NCBI RefSeq assembly: GCF_030252345.1
Contig: NZ_CP126980.1
Location: forward strand, 5,967,501 to 6,031,500
DNA length: 64,000 nucleotides
Source of the DNA: Actinoplanes oblitus
GTDB taxonomy: Bacteria; Actinomycetota; Actinomycetes; Mycobacteriales; Micromonosporaceae
Reading direction: 5' to 3'
Shown here: positions 44,050 to 53,316 of the stretch, one piece after another
Layout of the letters: the number at the start of each line of letters is the position of its first letter
How positions within the stretch are numbered: the first letter of the stretch is position 1
The notes under the pieces: generated by a model
The model's database searches: none
The model's input: only the letters and a program-made list of their open reading frames with translations
What the model was told of the DNA's origin: nothing
Program-made: the position numbers and the translations under genes

Positions 44050-44910
44050 GTGGGAAAGACTGATCAGGTCGCCGTGGCGCACGCCCGGCGGATCCGCCGC
44101 CCTGAGCCCGACCCGCACGACACGGTCCGCCCGCCCGGCCGGCACCCCTGGCGCACCGGCACCAAGTGGGGGTTCTGGTCGCCGCCGGTGGACCGGTCCG
44201 GGCGTACCGTGAAACTCGCCGGCGAGGCGGAGCGGGTCGAGCTGAAGGTGGTCTCCTCGGAGCGGCAGTGCCGCTCCCTCGGCCTGGAGCGACACGCGGT
44301 CCAGACCCGCCGGGTCTACTTCCTGGACACCCCGGACCTGGCGCTGGACCGGCGCGGCCTGATCGTCCGGGTCCGCGACATGGGCGCCCGCCCGGACGAC
44401 GCCGTCGTCAAGCTGCGCCCGATGACCTCGCACACGCTGCCGAAATGGCTGCGCCGGAAGAACTACCTGGAGGTGGAGATCGACGCGATGCCGGGTCGCC
44501 GGGTCTGCTCCGGCTCGCTCAAGGCCCGGCTGGGCCGCGGCGTGGTGGCCCGCACCGTCGCCGCCGGGCGCCCGCTGACCAAGCTGCTGCCGCAGCCGCA
44601 CCGCCGGCTGCTGGCCGCCTGCGGCCCGGCCGGCCTGTCCCTGGGCGACCTGGTGGTGTTCGGCCCGGTCGAGGTGCACAAGTACAAGTTCCAGCCGGCC
44701 GGCTTCGACCGGCGGCTGGCCGCCGAGCGCTGGACCTACCCGGACGGCTCGACGATCCTGGAGCTCTCCACCCGCTGCCCGGTCGGCAAGGCGCCGGAGG
44801 TGGCCGCCCACCTGACCGAGGTCCTCGCCGCGCACGGCGTCACCCCGTCCGAGCAGCAACTCACCAAGAGCGACCGGACGCTGTCGTACTTCGCGGGGAC
44901 CTCGGCGTAG
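44050..44910 (+). CDS. CYTH-like domain protein
   Basis: A 286-residue protein from a GTG start with GGGGAG upstream. After a basic 50-residue extension, ERVELKVVSSERQCRSLGLE, RRVYFLDTPDLALDRRGLIV and DDAVVKLRPM resemble the CYTH fold (class IV adenylate cyclase / thiamine triphosphatase / inorganic triphosphatase). The defining ExExK motif appears as RVELK, with its first Glu replaced, so activity is doubtful or altered. Further strands (EVHKYKFQPAGF, STILELSTRCPVGKAPE) would complete the beta-tunnel. A polyphosphate- or triphosphate-related role is possible. Confidence 0.65.
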   Translation: MGKTDQVAVAHARRIRRPEPDPHDTVRPPGRHPWRTGTKWGFWSPPVDRSGRTVKLAGEAERVELKVVSSERQCRSLGLERHAVQTRRVYFLDTPDLALDRRGLIVRVRDMGARPDDAVVKLRPMTSHTLPKWLRRKNYLEVEIDAMPGRRVCSGSLKARLGRGVVARTVAAGRPLTKLLPQPHRRLLAACGPAGLSLGDLVVFGPVEVHKYKFQPAGFDRRLAAERWTYPDGSTILELSTRCPVGKAPEVAAHLTEVLAAHGVTPSEQQLTKSDRTLSYFAGTSA

Positions 44911-45005
44911 CCCTCGAGTACTACCCGGGAACTAGCTCGCCGGGGTGATGTCCACTCCGTACTCCTCCCCCCACACTCCTCCGGACCGACCTCCGGAGGA
45001 GCACG

Positions 45006-46622
45006 ATGGCCGATGTCCGCGCCACCCCGTTCATCCCGCAGCCGGCGCGCCTCGACCTGATCGGCTCGGTGCTGGCGACAGTGTTCGGCTGCCTGTCGCT
45101 CACCCCGTCGCTGCTGCCCCGCACCTGGCTGGTCCAGGGACTGGTCAGCGGCCTCTGCGCGGTGACCGGGTACGCCCTCGGCTGCCTGGCGAGCCGGCCG
45201 CTGCGGGCAGTGTTGCGCCGGTCCCGGCCGCGCCGGTCCCAGCCGCGCTGGGCGTGGCCCGCGTTCGCCGTGGTCGCGGTGCCCGCCACGCTGCTCTGCG
45301 CCTACCAGGGCTGGCGCTGGCAGCAGGAGATCAGCCGGCTCGTCGGGGTACCGGCGCCGCCGGCGGTGAGCTGGCCGGCGTTCCTGATGGTGGCCGCCGC
45401 CGTGTTCGCCGGGCTGCTCGGGCTCGCGCGACTGCTGCGGCGCGGCGTCGCGACGCTCCAGCACCGGGAGCACCGGCACCGCACCGCGGCCGCCGTGGTG
45501 GTGCTGTGCGCGCTGGGCCCCGCCGGAGCGGCCGCGCCGGCGGGGACGCTCGACGCCTTCTCGCAGGCGCTGGACCGCCGGGTCACCGGGGTGCCGGCAC
45601 CGGTCGCGGCGACCCGGTCGGGCGGCCCCGGCTCGCTCGCGCCGTGGGCGACGCTGGGCCGCGAGGGCCGGTCCTTCGTCACGGATGGACTGTCCACCCC
45701 GCACCGCACCGCGCCGATCCGGGTCTACGCCGGCCTGCGCAGCGCACCGACCAGCCGGGACCGGGCCCGGCTGGCCGTCGCGGAGCTCGAACGTACCGGC
45801 GCCTTCCACCGGGCGGTGCTCTGCCTGGTCATCCCCACCGGCACCGGCTGGATCGACGAGCCCACCGTGCGGGCCCTGGAGGACCAGTACGACGGCGACA
45901 CAGCGGTGGCCGTCATCCAATACGGCGCCCTGCCCAGCTGGCTCTCCCTGCTCACCGAGCCGGACCGGGCCGAGGACGCCGCGCGGGCCCTGCTCGACGA
46001 GGTGCACCGGGCGTGGGTACGGCTGCCCGCCGCCGCCCGGCCCAAGCTCCTGCTCTACGGGCACAGCCAGGGCGCCCTCGCCGCGCAGTCCCCGTTCGGC
46101 ACGGCCGGCAGTCTGCTCGGCGAGGTCGACGGCGCCCTGATCAGCGGGCCGCCGAACGCCAGCCCGCTCTGGTCGGGCCTGGTCGCCGGGCGGAGCCGGA
46201 CGTCGACGGAGGTCTCGCCGGAGCTGCCCGAGGAGCCTGGCGTCCGGTTCGCGGACGGGGCGGCGGATCTGGTCGCGGCGGGGCGTCCGCGGGTGGTGTT
46301 CCTTCAGCACCCCACCGACCCGGTGGTCTGGTGGTCGCCGGAGCTGATTCTGCACCGGCCGGACTGGCTGCGCGAAGCTCGCGGGGACGCGGTGCTGCCG
46401 TCGGTGCGGTGGATTCCGTTCGTCACTTTCTGGCAGCTGTCCGGGGACATGCTGAAGGCGCTGGACGTACCGGCGGGGTATGGCCATGGTTACGGTGAGG
46501 AGGCGGGCGCCGCCTGGCGGCTGATCACCGGGTCCTCGTCAGACGGCCATGAACAGGGAAACTGGCGTGTTGGTCGGTCGGACATTCCGGACAGTGCCTA
46601 CTCTCCGATTACTGACAGGTGA
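45006..46622 (+). CDS. Membrane alpha/beta-hydrolase (Abhydrolase_9 family)
   Basis: A 538-residue protein with CGGAGGAG before the ATG. The first 180 residues hold about four hydrophobic helices (LDLIGSVLATVFGCLSLTPS, FAVVAVPATLLCAYQGW). The soluble domain follows, with the nucleophile elbow LLYGHSQGALAA and an acidic/His-rich end (FLQHPTDPVVWWSPELIL, VPAGYGHGYGEEAG). This matches the actinobacterial family of membrane hydrolases named Abhydrolase_9. Substrate unknown. The downstream secreted gene starts 20 bp later and is probably co-transcribed. Confidence 0.88.
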   Translation: MADVRATPFIPQPARLDLIGSVLATVFGCLSLTPSLLPRTWLVQGLVSGLCAVTGYALGCLASRPLRAVLRRSRPRRSQPRWAWPAFAVVAVPATLLCAYQGWRWQQEISRLVGVPAPPAVSWPAFLMVAAAVFAGLLGLARLLRRGVATLQHREHRHRTAAAVVVLCALGPAGAAAPAGTLDAFSQALDRRVTGVPAPVAATRSGGPGSLAPWATLGREGRSFVTDGLSTPHRTAPIRVYAGLRSAPTSRDRARLAVAELERTGAFHRAVLCLVIPTGTGWIDEPTVRALEDQYDGDTAVAVIQYGALPSWLSLLTEPDRAEDAARALLDEVHRAWVRLPAAARPKLLLYGHSQGALAAQSPFGTAGSLLGEVDGALISGPPNASPLWSGLVAGRSRTSTEVSPELPEEPGVRFADGAADLVAAGRPRVVFLQHPTDPVVWWSPELILHRPDWLREARGDAVLPSVRWIPFVTFWQLSGDMLKALDVPAGYGHGYGEEAGAAWRLITGSSSDGHEQGNWRVGRSDIPDSAYSPITDR

Positions 46623-46642
46623 TCGGAGAGGGGACGCGGGCG

Positions 46643-47239
46643 ATGCGGTATCTGGGGCGCCTGGCGGGGGCGGCGATGGCGGCCGGCGCTCTCCTCGCGG
46701 GACCGGCGTGGGCTGGGGGAAGCCGCCAGGGCGGACCGGTCTCGGCCGGCTTTCCGGACATTCAGGTGCCGGTGGGTGGCGTCGCCGTCGATCCGCTGGG
46801 GCCCAGCCTCTGGTCGACGGTGGGGCCGACGACGCTCAGCGGGGTGCGGGTCAGCTATGACCTGCGCGGGGTGGCCGGGGTGCGGCTGACGCCGAGCCGG
46901 GACGGGGGTGGTGAGTGCGACCAGCCGTCACCGACTCGGGTGGTCTGCTCCGATCCCCGCGTTCTGTCGTTCGAGGGGGAGACGATCGAGCAGTATCTGC
47001 CGGTGGTGGTGGGAGCCTCCCGTGCGGCGAGGCCGGGGAGCTCGGGGACGGTGCGGATCAGGTTCGCGGCTGACGGGGTGGCGCCGATCGTCGGCAGCAG
47101 TGAGGTGCAGGTCGTGGACGGTCGCGGGAACCTGCCGGTCACCGGGCCCGCGTGGAGTGGCGGGATCGGGCTGCTGTTGCTTGGCGTCGGTGCGGTGCTG
47201 GCTGCCGGCCGCCGCACACGGTCCGTCGCTGGCCTATAG
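46643..47239 (+). CDS. LPXTG-anchored secreted protein
   Basis: A 198-residue protein. ATG 46643 gives a clean signal peptide (MRYLGRLAGAAMAAGALLAG, cleaved near AWA-GG). The mature part is beta-rich (VRVSYDLRGVAGVRLTP, SSGTVRIRFAADGVAPIVGS) with two cysteines. The end is a cell-wall sorting signal: LPVTG, a hydrophobic helix (GIGLLLLGVGAVLAAG) and a positive RRTR tail. A sortase should attach it to peptidoglycan; no sortase gene is in the window. The stop codon TAG lies within the first unit of an 18-bp tandem repeat, so expansion of that repeat affects only the last residues. Confidence 0.82.
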   Translation: MRYLGRLAGAAMAAGALLAGPAWAGGSRQGGPVSAGFPDIQVPVGGVAVDPLGPSLWSTVGPTTLSGVRVSYDLRGVAGVRLTPSRDGGGECDQPSPTRVVCSDPRVLSFEGETIEQYLPVVVGASRAARPGSSGTVRIRFAADGVAPIVGSSEVQVVDGRGNLPVTGPAWSGGIGLLLLGVGAVLAAGRRTRSVAGL

Positions 47240-47292
47240 TCCGTCGCTGGCCCGCGGTCCGTCGCTGGCCCGCGGTCCGTCGCTGGTCACGG
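47221..47292. repeat. 18-bp tandem repeat, four copies
   Basis: Units GTCCGTCGCTGGCCCGCG start at 47221, 47239, 47257 and 47275. The first reads CTATA and the last TCACGG in place of the end of the consensus. The change in the first unit creates the TAG stop of the LPXTG gene at 47237-47239; with the consensus base pattern the frame would run on. The remaining DNA to 47426 shows nothing identifiable. Confidence 0.85.
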
Positions 47293-47426
47293 TGCGGCGC
47301 GCCAAGCCCGGCGGCTGTTGGTCACCGTGGCGGCCGTCGTCCCCGGTAGGTCGGTAGCGAAGCCGACCCACGGCCCAGGTGCGGACCCGGAACGCCCTGT
47401 GGTCCGGCTCCACCGAGTACACACCG

Positions 47427-48443
47427 CTACGCGGGAGGAAAGGTCCGGCGACCATTGCGGACGACGATTGCCGACAAGAGCGTCAGAAATACCCCACTGC
47501 ACAGTACGACCACGGGAAGCATGGTGTTGAGGCCGGGAAACCGTGCGGTGTCGAATCCGAGGAACAGCGTCCAGTCGCTGTCCGCGACCAGGAAGGTCGC
47601 AGTACGCCACACGTTCGGGTTGCCGGGCGCGCCCCAGGCAGCCAGGTCGATGCGGGTCCCGGAGGACGTGGTGGCAGCCAGCTCGATCCACACCTGCCCG
47701 CGACTGACGTCCGCCATGACTCCGTCGAAGAAGGCTTCACCCCTCAGCGGAAGCGTCAGCCAACCCAGGAATCGCGGATCGGCGGTGCGTGTGTACACGG
47801 GGGCCGCGAAGACGACCGACCTCTGTTGCTCTGATAGAGGCAGAGCCCGGTCAGCCTGCAGTACGTAGGGGGCCGATACCGTCGAGCCGCCGGTCTGGCG
47901 GGCCAGCCGTAATGCCGCCACGATCTCGGTTGTCGTGGCCGGGCTGATCGGGGAGTCGGGGTTTGTCTCCGTGCCGTCCAGCGCCCGGCTGAACACCGGG
48001 AACAGTTGCTCCTCAGCGCCCCGCGCGGCCCGGAGAACCAAGCCCTCCGCACCTCGGCCGCGCCACAGCCGCTGCGTGGCAGGTGTCTGCGCGACCGTAC
48101 TCGGCACGACGAGCGCGACTCTCCCCACGCCCACCAGCCCGACGGCGCCGAGGAGAGAGGTGGCTCGATCGAAATCGTCCCTGGTCACTCCATCGCGAGT
48201 GGCAAGGTCAGCCGCGGCGGCTTCCAGGAGCGCCTGGCATCGTCGGGTTTCCGCCGCCACGGCCTGGCGTACCATCTGGGATCGCCGATCCACCGCCCGG
48301 GTGCTGTAGTCGTCTTGCCGAGAATGTATTTCACCGGCGACCACACCGGTGGCACCCAAGCCGAGCACCAGCACCGCACCCGCCAGCATCAACCCGACGA
48401 AGCCGCCTGGCGGCTTCCGGGAATCTGCGAGGCTGCCGCGCAT
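47427..48443 (-). CDS. Membrane protein with extracytoplasmic CHASE-like sensor domain and no output domain
   Basis: A 338-residue protein. A first membrane helix (GGFVGLMLAGAVLVLGLGATG) precedes a 240-residue outside domain whose VGRVALVVPSTVAQTPATQR and FPVFSRALDGTETN resemble the CHASE sensors of actinobacterial GGDEF and kinase proteins. A second helix (LPVVVLCSGVFLTLLSAIVV) ends the protein. CHASE domains normally feed a kinase or cyclase, and none is fused here. The start is five bases after the stop of the DUF6232-like gene, so the three genes from 49568 to 47427 form one operon and signal may pass to those partners. Confidence 0.75.
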   Translation of the reverse strand: MRGSLADSRKPPGGFVGLMLAGAVLVLGLGATGVVAGEIHSRQDDYSTRAVDRRSQMVRQAVAAETRRCQALLEAAAADLATRDGVTRDDFDRATSLLGAVGLVGVGRVALVVPSTVAQTPATQRLWRGRGAEGLVLRAARGAEEQLFPVFSRALDGTETNPDSPISPATTTEIVAALRLARQTGGSTVSAPYVLQADRALPLSEQQRSVVFAAPVYTRTADPRFLGWLTLPLRGEAFFDGVMADVSRGQVWIELAATTSSGTRIDLAAWGAPGNPNVWRTATFLVADSDWTLFLGFDTARFPGLNTMLPVVVLCSGVFLTLLSAIVVRNGRRTFPPA

Positions 48444-48448
48444 CACCT

Positions 48449-49141
48449 TCAGCTCCCGACGCACGCGTCCTCATCGATGAGGCGCATCGCGCGGTCGATT
48501 GCCTCACCTACGCGCCGCTGGCGGGCGCGGCTACGCGTCGAGAAGATCAAGAGCCTTCTCCCACTGCAGGAAACCGAGATGTGCCATCGACGCGAGCGCG
48601 CAAAAAACATGAAGGTGGCGAGATACGACAATGCGAGGACGGCGCCCAGCGCGAGAGACGCTCCGGGTGTTGTGGAGATCAATTGAAGGAAAGTGAACAT
48701 GAAGGCATAGAGTGCAACCGTTATCGCGATGTCGACAAGTGTCATCAATCCCCACCGATAGGGCGCGCGGTAGAGTTCCATGTCGCTCATGCTAGCGACA
48801 CGAAATATCTGACTTCCTACCGTGACTTCGCGCGCTGTGACAGTTATGCCGGCCTCACTGAGCAGGACATCGCCATCCCGGCCAGTTACCTCCCCGGCAT
48901 CTTTGTCATTCGGCGACGAGTCAGTTTCTCCGATGTCGTGGAGACTGGCTCGCAGAATAGCCTCGAACGTTCGGTCATACTGCTCCGACGACGACTTTCC
49001 TCCGAATGCAGGCGTGATCCGCCGGACAGCCGTTCCAATGGCGCGAGATCGACTCCGGGAATCGACCTCGGATTCCCCGCGGAACGCCGGAGTGTCTCTG
49101 GCCAGAGCCGAGAGGACTTGGGCGAGAAATTTATCCCTCAT
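48449..49141 (-). CDS. DUF6232-like membrane protein
   Basis: A 230-residue protein with GGAGGAG-like site before the ATG (MRDKFLAQVLSALARD). A variable N-terminal 95 residues precede EAGITVTAREVTVGSQIFRV, which fits the short DUF6232 module (ligand-binding-like beta fold before membrane helices). Two helices at about 140-160 and 168-188 and a C-terminal IFSTRSRARQRRVGEAIDRA follow. Codon use is less GC-biased than in the neighbours. It overlaps the upstream gene by 11 bp. Function unknown; it probably reports to or from the CHASE-like protein. Confidence 0.7.
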   Translation of the reverse strand: MRDKFLAQVLSALARDTPAFRGESEVDSRSRSRAIGTAVRRITPAFGGKSSSEQYDRTFEAILRASLHDIGETDSSPNDKDAGEVTGRDGDVLLSEAGITVTAREVTVGSQIFRVASMSDMELYRAPYRWGLMTLVDIAITVALYAFMFTFLQLISTTPGASLALGAVLALSYLATFMFFARSRRWHISVSCSGRRLLIFSTRSRARQRRVGEAIDRAMRLIDEDACVGS

Positions 49142-49568
49142 CGGCTCCTCCGAGCGCACCCGGCAACGGGGAGCCGCCAAGGCCACGATCGGAGGGCTCC
49201 GCCGGGACCTTTTTCGCAGGCGCCGAGCGTCGCCTTTTCCCGGCCGGCCGAACGACCTGGGGAGCCGCCTGTCCGGGATCGCTGATGGCTGCCTGCTGGG
49301 CGAGCTGCTCCACGATGTAGGGCGCGGCGATACCGACCGCCACCGCCGCGAAGGGTCCCGCGAGCTGGCCCCCAGCCGCACACGCCGCCGCTAATCCGCC
49401 GCCGATCGCGAGCCTTATCACGACGGAGACCACAAACGGCCAGAGGCCCGGCTCGCCACGTTTGCGCCAGGGCCATCCACCCACCCGGCGGATGGCACCG
49501 CTGAACTGGAGCCCCTCCACGGAGAAGCCGCCAAGGACTCCCCAGAGCACGGCTCCCCCTATCGTCAT
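49131..49568 (-). CDS. Small membrane protein, first gene of the CHASE/DUF6232 operon
   Basis: A 145-residue protein starting MTIGGAVLWGVLGGFSVEGL. Two or three hydrophobic stretches (4-20, 44-65, 68-88) and a charged, Pro/Lys-rich tail (RPAGKRRRSAPAKKVPAEP). It is recurrent in streptomycete-type genomes as far as I recall but has no named function. The last codons overlap the start of the DUF6232-like gene. Confidence 0.65.
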   Translation of the reverse strand: MTIGGAVLWGVLGGFSVEGLQFSGAIRRVGGWPWRKRGEPGLWPFVVSVVIRLAIGGGLAAACAAGGQLAGPFAAVAVGIAAPYIVEQLAQQAAISDPGQAAPQVVRPAGKRRRSAPAKKVPAEPSDRGLGGSPLPGALGGADEG

Positions 49569-49705
49569 GGCAGCATACTAACTACTCAGAGTGATCATAA
49601 TCGCCGAATCCAGCCGCTCGACGTGGCGGGCTGACCAGAAACAATGAAAGCGGGCTGCCAGACACTCGCGGACCGCCGCCGCGGCCCGCGAGCTTCTGCC
49701 GGCAC

Positions 49706-51055
49706 TCAGCGAAGAGTGGCGTGTTCGGGCTCGGCCTCCAGGGTGCGGTCGTGACGAAGCGACGACCGTGCGGTTTCTCGAGCCGCCAGTACGGAGAGAA
49801 CGGTGAGGACGGTGGCGACGGTCATGTAGATCGCGACCGCCGTAGTGTTCGGGGTCTTCACGTCTCCCAGCAGCTCGAGGGCGATGATCGGGGCGAGGGC
49901 ACCGGCCAGGATGGAGGCGAGCTGGTAGCCGACCGAGGCGCCGGTGTAGCGCACCGAGGTGCCGAACAGCTCGGAGAAGAACGCGGCCTGCGGGGCGTAC
50001 ATCAGGGCGTGCAGGAGCAGGCCGACCAGGATCGCCAGGATGATCTTCGGCTCCGACTTGCTCTCCAGCAGGCCGAAGAAGACGTACATCCAGAGGGCGA
50101 GGCCGATCGCGCCGGTCAGGTAGAGCGGGCGGCGGCCGACCCGGTCGGAGAGCGCGCCGAACAGCGGCACCACCACGAACTGCACGGCGGAGCCGATCAG
50201 CAGCGCGGTCAGGATCTTGCCCTTGTCCGAGGCGGTGCCGGCGAACGTGGTCAGATAGGTGATCGAGATGACGGTGACCAGGTAGTACCCGATGTTCTCG
50301 GCGAGCCGCATGCCCATCGCGAGGACGACCTCCCGCGGGTAGCGGCGGAGCACCTCGAGCAGCGGCTGGTGCTCCTTCCGCCGCTCGGCCAGGGAGGCAC
50401 GTGCCTCCCGGAAGACCGGGGACTCCTCGATGCTCAGCCGCACCCACAGGCCGACCATCACCAGGACGGCGCTGAGCAGGAACGGGATCCGCCAGCCCCA
50501 GGAGCGGAACGCGTCGTCCGACTGCACCAGGGCGAGCAGCCACAGGACGCCGGTGGCGAGCAGGTTGCCGAGGGCGACGCCGGCCTGCGGCCAGGAGGAC
50601 CAGAAACCGCGGTTCGCGTCGTCGCCGTGCTCGGCGGCCATCAGCACCGCGCCGCCCCACTCGCCGCCGACCGCGAAGCCCTGGGCGAGCCGGCAGGCCA
50701 GCAGCAGGATCGGGGCGGCGACGCCGATGCTGGCGTACGTCGGGAGCAGACCGATCGCGACGGTCGCGACGCCCATCATCATCAGCGAGACGACGAGCAT
50801 CCTCTTGCGGCCGACCCGGTCACCGAAGTGCCCGAAGATCACGCCGCCGAGGGGCCGGGCGGCGAAACCGAGCGCGTAGGTGCCGAAGGCCAGCAGGGTG
50901 CCGGTGACCGGGTCGGACTTGGGGAAGAACAGGGTGCCGAAGACCAGGGCGGCCGCCGAGCCGTAGAGAAAGAAGTCGTACCACTCGACGGCGGTGCCGA
51001 CCAGGGAGGCGAAGACGACCTTGACTATCGGGGCACGTGTCGCGGTGGCTGACAT
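49706..51055 (-). CDS. MHS-family MFS transporter (metabolite:H+ symporter)
   Basis: A 449-residue, 12-helix transporter. FASLVGTAVEWYDFFLYGSA in the first helix and GHFGDRVGRKRMLVVSL after the second are the MHS subfamily signatures (ProP, ShiA, KgtP relatives). FAVGGEWGGAVLMAAEH and the repeat GALSDRVGRRPLYLTG complete the pattern. Substrates in the family are organic acids, betaines or shikimate. It lies 95 bp downstream of a PucR-type regulator on the same strand, which probably controls it and whose inducer may be the transported compound. Confidence 0.93.
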   Translation of the reverse strand: MSATATRAPIVKVVFASLVGTAVEWYDFFLYGSAAALVFGTLFFPKSDPVTGTLLAFGTYALGFAARPLGGVIFGHFGDRVGRKRMLVVSLMMMGVATVAIGLLPTYASIGVAAPILLLACRLAQGFAVGGEWGGAVLMAAEHGDDANRGFWSSWPQAGVALGNLLATGVLWLLALVQSDDAFRSWGWRIPFLLSAVLVMVGLWVRLSIEESPVFREARASLAERRKEHQPLLEVLRRYPREVVLAMGMRLAENIGYYLVTVISITYLTTFAGTASDKGKILTALLIGSAVQFVVVPLFGALSDRVGRRPLYLTGAIGLALWMYVFFGLLESKSEPKIILAILVGLLLHALMYAPQAAFFSELFGTSVRYTGASVGYQLASILAGALAPIIALELLGDVKTPNTTAVAIYMTVATVLTVLSVLAARETARSSLRHDRTLEAEPEHATLR

Positions 51056-51150
51056 GTGGATCCTCTCGAACAGGTGTGACGTAGGTAACGGGACGCTACG
51101 TCCCCGCAGGCCGGGAAGCCCATGGATGGGATCCACACATCCGCATACCT

Positions 51151-53076
51151 CTAGGTGTGGTCCGGCTCCAGTGGCGCGCGGAGCCGGTGCAACCGCAGGG
51201 CCAGCTGCACGTCGAGGACCCGGCGCGGGTGCTGCCAGTCGTCGCCGAGCAGCTGGGCGACCCGGTCCAGGCGCTGGGTGACCGTGTTGACGTGCACGTG
51301 CAGCGCCTCGGCCGCCTTGGCCAGCCCGCCGCCCTGGTCGAAGTACACCTCCAGGGTGGCGATCAGGGCGGTGCCACGGCGGTGGTCGTAGTCGATGACC
51401 GGACCCAGGACGCCGTGCACGAACCCCGGGACGTCGCGGCGTTCGCCGAGCAGCAGGCCGACGTACCCCAGGTCCCTGGTGCCCGCCCCGGACCCGGCGC
51501 GACCGAGAGTGATCAGCGCACTCAGACACTGGTCCGCCTCGCGGAAGGCCGGCGCGACGCCGGTGGCACCGCGCGCCGGGCCCGCGCCGCCGGCGGTGAC
51601 CGGCCGGCCCAGCGCGCGACCGAGCTCCCGGGCCACCTGCTTCGCGGTGCCGGCCGGATCCTCGCCGGGCAGCAGCAGCGTCACCCGGCCGTCGCGGGTC
51701 ATCGCCAGGCCCCGCCGGTTCGCCACGAAGGTCCGGGCCCAGGAGACCGCGCGTTGCCGCAGGCCCTCGCCGGGGTCGTCGCCGGCCGCCACGATCACGT
51801 AGGGCGCGTCCAGGTCCAGGCCGAGCCGCGCGGCCCGGTCCCGGACCGCCTCCGGGTCCCGCACCGGGCGGCTGATCAGATCGTCGAGCAGGTCGCCACG
51901 GACCTGGGCCTCGGCCTCGGCCACGGTCCGGCGGAACAGCAGCAGCAGCGCGGTGACCTGCGCGGCCCGTTCCAGGATGCGCTGGTCGGCGGGTTCCAGC
52001 GGCTCGGCCGGCCGGAACACCAGCGCGCCGAGGTTGTCCGCACCGGCCACGATCGCCGCGATGACCAGGTCGTTGCGGCGTACGCTGCGCCCCTCCCCCC
52101 GGGACGCCGCCACCGCCTCACCCACCGTCGTCTCGTCCGGTTCCGGCATCGGCACCTCCCGGCCCGCCGTCCGGGCGGTGGCCAGCGTCCGGCCCTGCGC
52201 GTCGATCACCAGGAGCGCGCCCTGCAACACGTCGACCAGGTCGGCCGCCACGTCGTCGACGCCACCGCCGCGCAGCACCACCGAGGTCATCCGGTCGTGG
52301 GCGGCGGCGGCCCGTTCCACCGACTGGCTGTGCGCCCGGATCGTCGAGTTGGCCGCGGACAGCTCGCCGAGCGCGGTCTGCGTCTCGCTGAGCAGCCGGG
52401 CGGTGTCCAGCGCCACCGCCGCGTGCGCGGCCAGCGACAGCAGCAGCGCCACCTCCTCGCGGGCGAACGGCCGCTCGGCCCGGTTCGCCGCGAAGAGCAC
52501 GCCGATCACCGTGGAGCCGAGCCGCATCGGCACGCCGAGGATGGCGATCAGGCCCTCGTCGCCGACGCCCATGTCGATGTCGGTGGTGTGCGCGAACCGG
52601 GCGTCGCGCGGGTAGTTCGCCGTCGCGTACGGCGTGCCGGACTGCGCCACCAGGCCGCCGAGCCCGGCGCCGGGCGGCAGCCGCAGCTGCTGGAAGCTGG
52701 CCGCCACCGAGCCGTCGGTGATCCGCATGTAGGTGTCGCCGCGCTCGGCGTCGTTCAGCGTCATGTACGAGACGTCGACGTTGAGCAGCGTCCTGACCCG
52801 GTGCACGATGGCCCGCAGCACGGCGTCCACGTCGCGCAACCCGGCCAGGTCCCCGGCCGTGTCGTAGAGCGCGGACAGCTCCTCCTCGCGACGCCGCCGG
52901 CGTTCGAGCAGCGCCCGCACCCGCAGGGCGAGCAGCTTCTCCTGCTCCAGCTCGGCCAGCTCGTCGGGGGACGCGCCGGCCGCCCGGGCGGCGATCAGCG
53001 GCCGCTCGAACTCCACCAGGGCGGCCTCGCGGGCCAGCAGATCCAGATACTCGAGGCCACCCGCCCGCGCGTTCAT
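51151..53076 (-). CDS. PucR/CdaR-type regulator with GAF domain
   Basis: A 641-residue regulator. A coiled-coil-like N-terminus (LAELEQEKLLALRVRALLER) leads to a GAF domain at about 85-215 (LDTARLL at its end), a middle helical signalling part, then a PucR C-terminal helix-turn-helix: LEVYFDQGGGLAKAAEALHV and HVNTVTQRLDRVAQLLG. Such proteins sense a small molecule through GAF and activate purine- or acid-utilisation genes. The adjacent MHS transporter is the most likely target. Confidence 0.88.
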   Translation of the reverse strand: MNARAGGLEYLDLLAREAALVEFERPLIAARAAGASPDELAELEQEKLLALRVRALLERRRRREEELSALYDTAGDLAGLRDVDAVLRAIVHRVRTLLNVDVSYMTLNDAERGDTYMRITDGSVAASFQQLRLPPGAGLGGLVAQSGTPYATANYPRDARFAHTTDIDMGVGDEGLIAILGVPMRLGSTVIGVLFAANRAERPFAREEVALLLSLAAHAAVALDTARLLSETQTALGELSAANSTIRAHSQSVERAAAAHDRMTSVVLRGGGVDDVAADLVDVLQGALLVIDAQGRTLATARTAGREVPMPEPDETTVGEAVAASRGEGRSVRRNDLVIAAIVAGADNLGALVFRPAEPLEPADQRILERAAQVTALLLLFRRTVAEAEAQVRGDLLDDLISRPVRDPEAVRDRAARLGLDLDAPYVIVAAGDDPGEGLRQRAVSWARTFVANRRGLAMTRDGRVTLLLPGEDPAGTAKQVARELGRALGRPVTAGGAGPARGATGVAPAFREADQCLSALITLGRAGSGAGTRDLGYVGLLLGERRDVPGFVHGVLGPVIDYDHRRGTALIATLEVYFDQGGGLAKAAEALHVHVNTVTQRLDRVAQLLGDDWQHPRRVLDVQLALRLHRLRAPLEPDHT

Positions 53077-53316
53077 GGCGACACCCTACGAGGCGGGTGC
53101 CCGGCGTCACATGGACGTCCCGCCCATGCGGCGACGGTGGATCATGGCTGCCAGCCACATGTCGACGAAGTCGAGGATCGCCGCGGCCACCTCGCCGACG
53201 TCCACCCGGTCGCATCGGAATCCGTCGAACACGCACCGCGCCCTACCCGGGATCGGGGTGACCGATGCCGCATCCGGATCTCTTCCGTGGCGGCCGGGCC
53301 TGCCGATAGGCATGCC

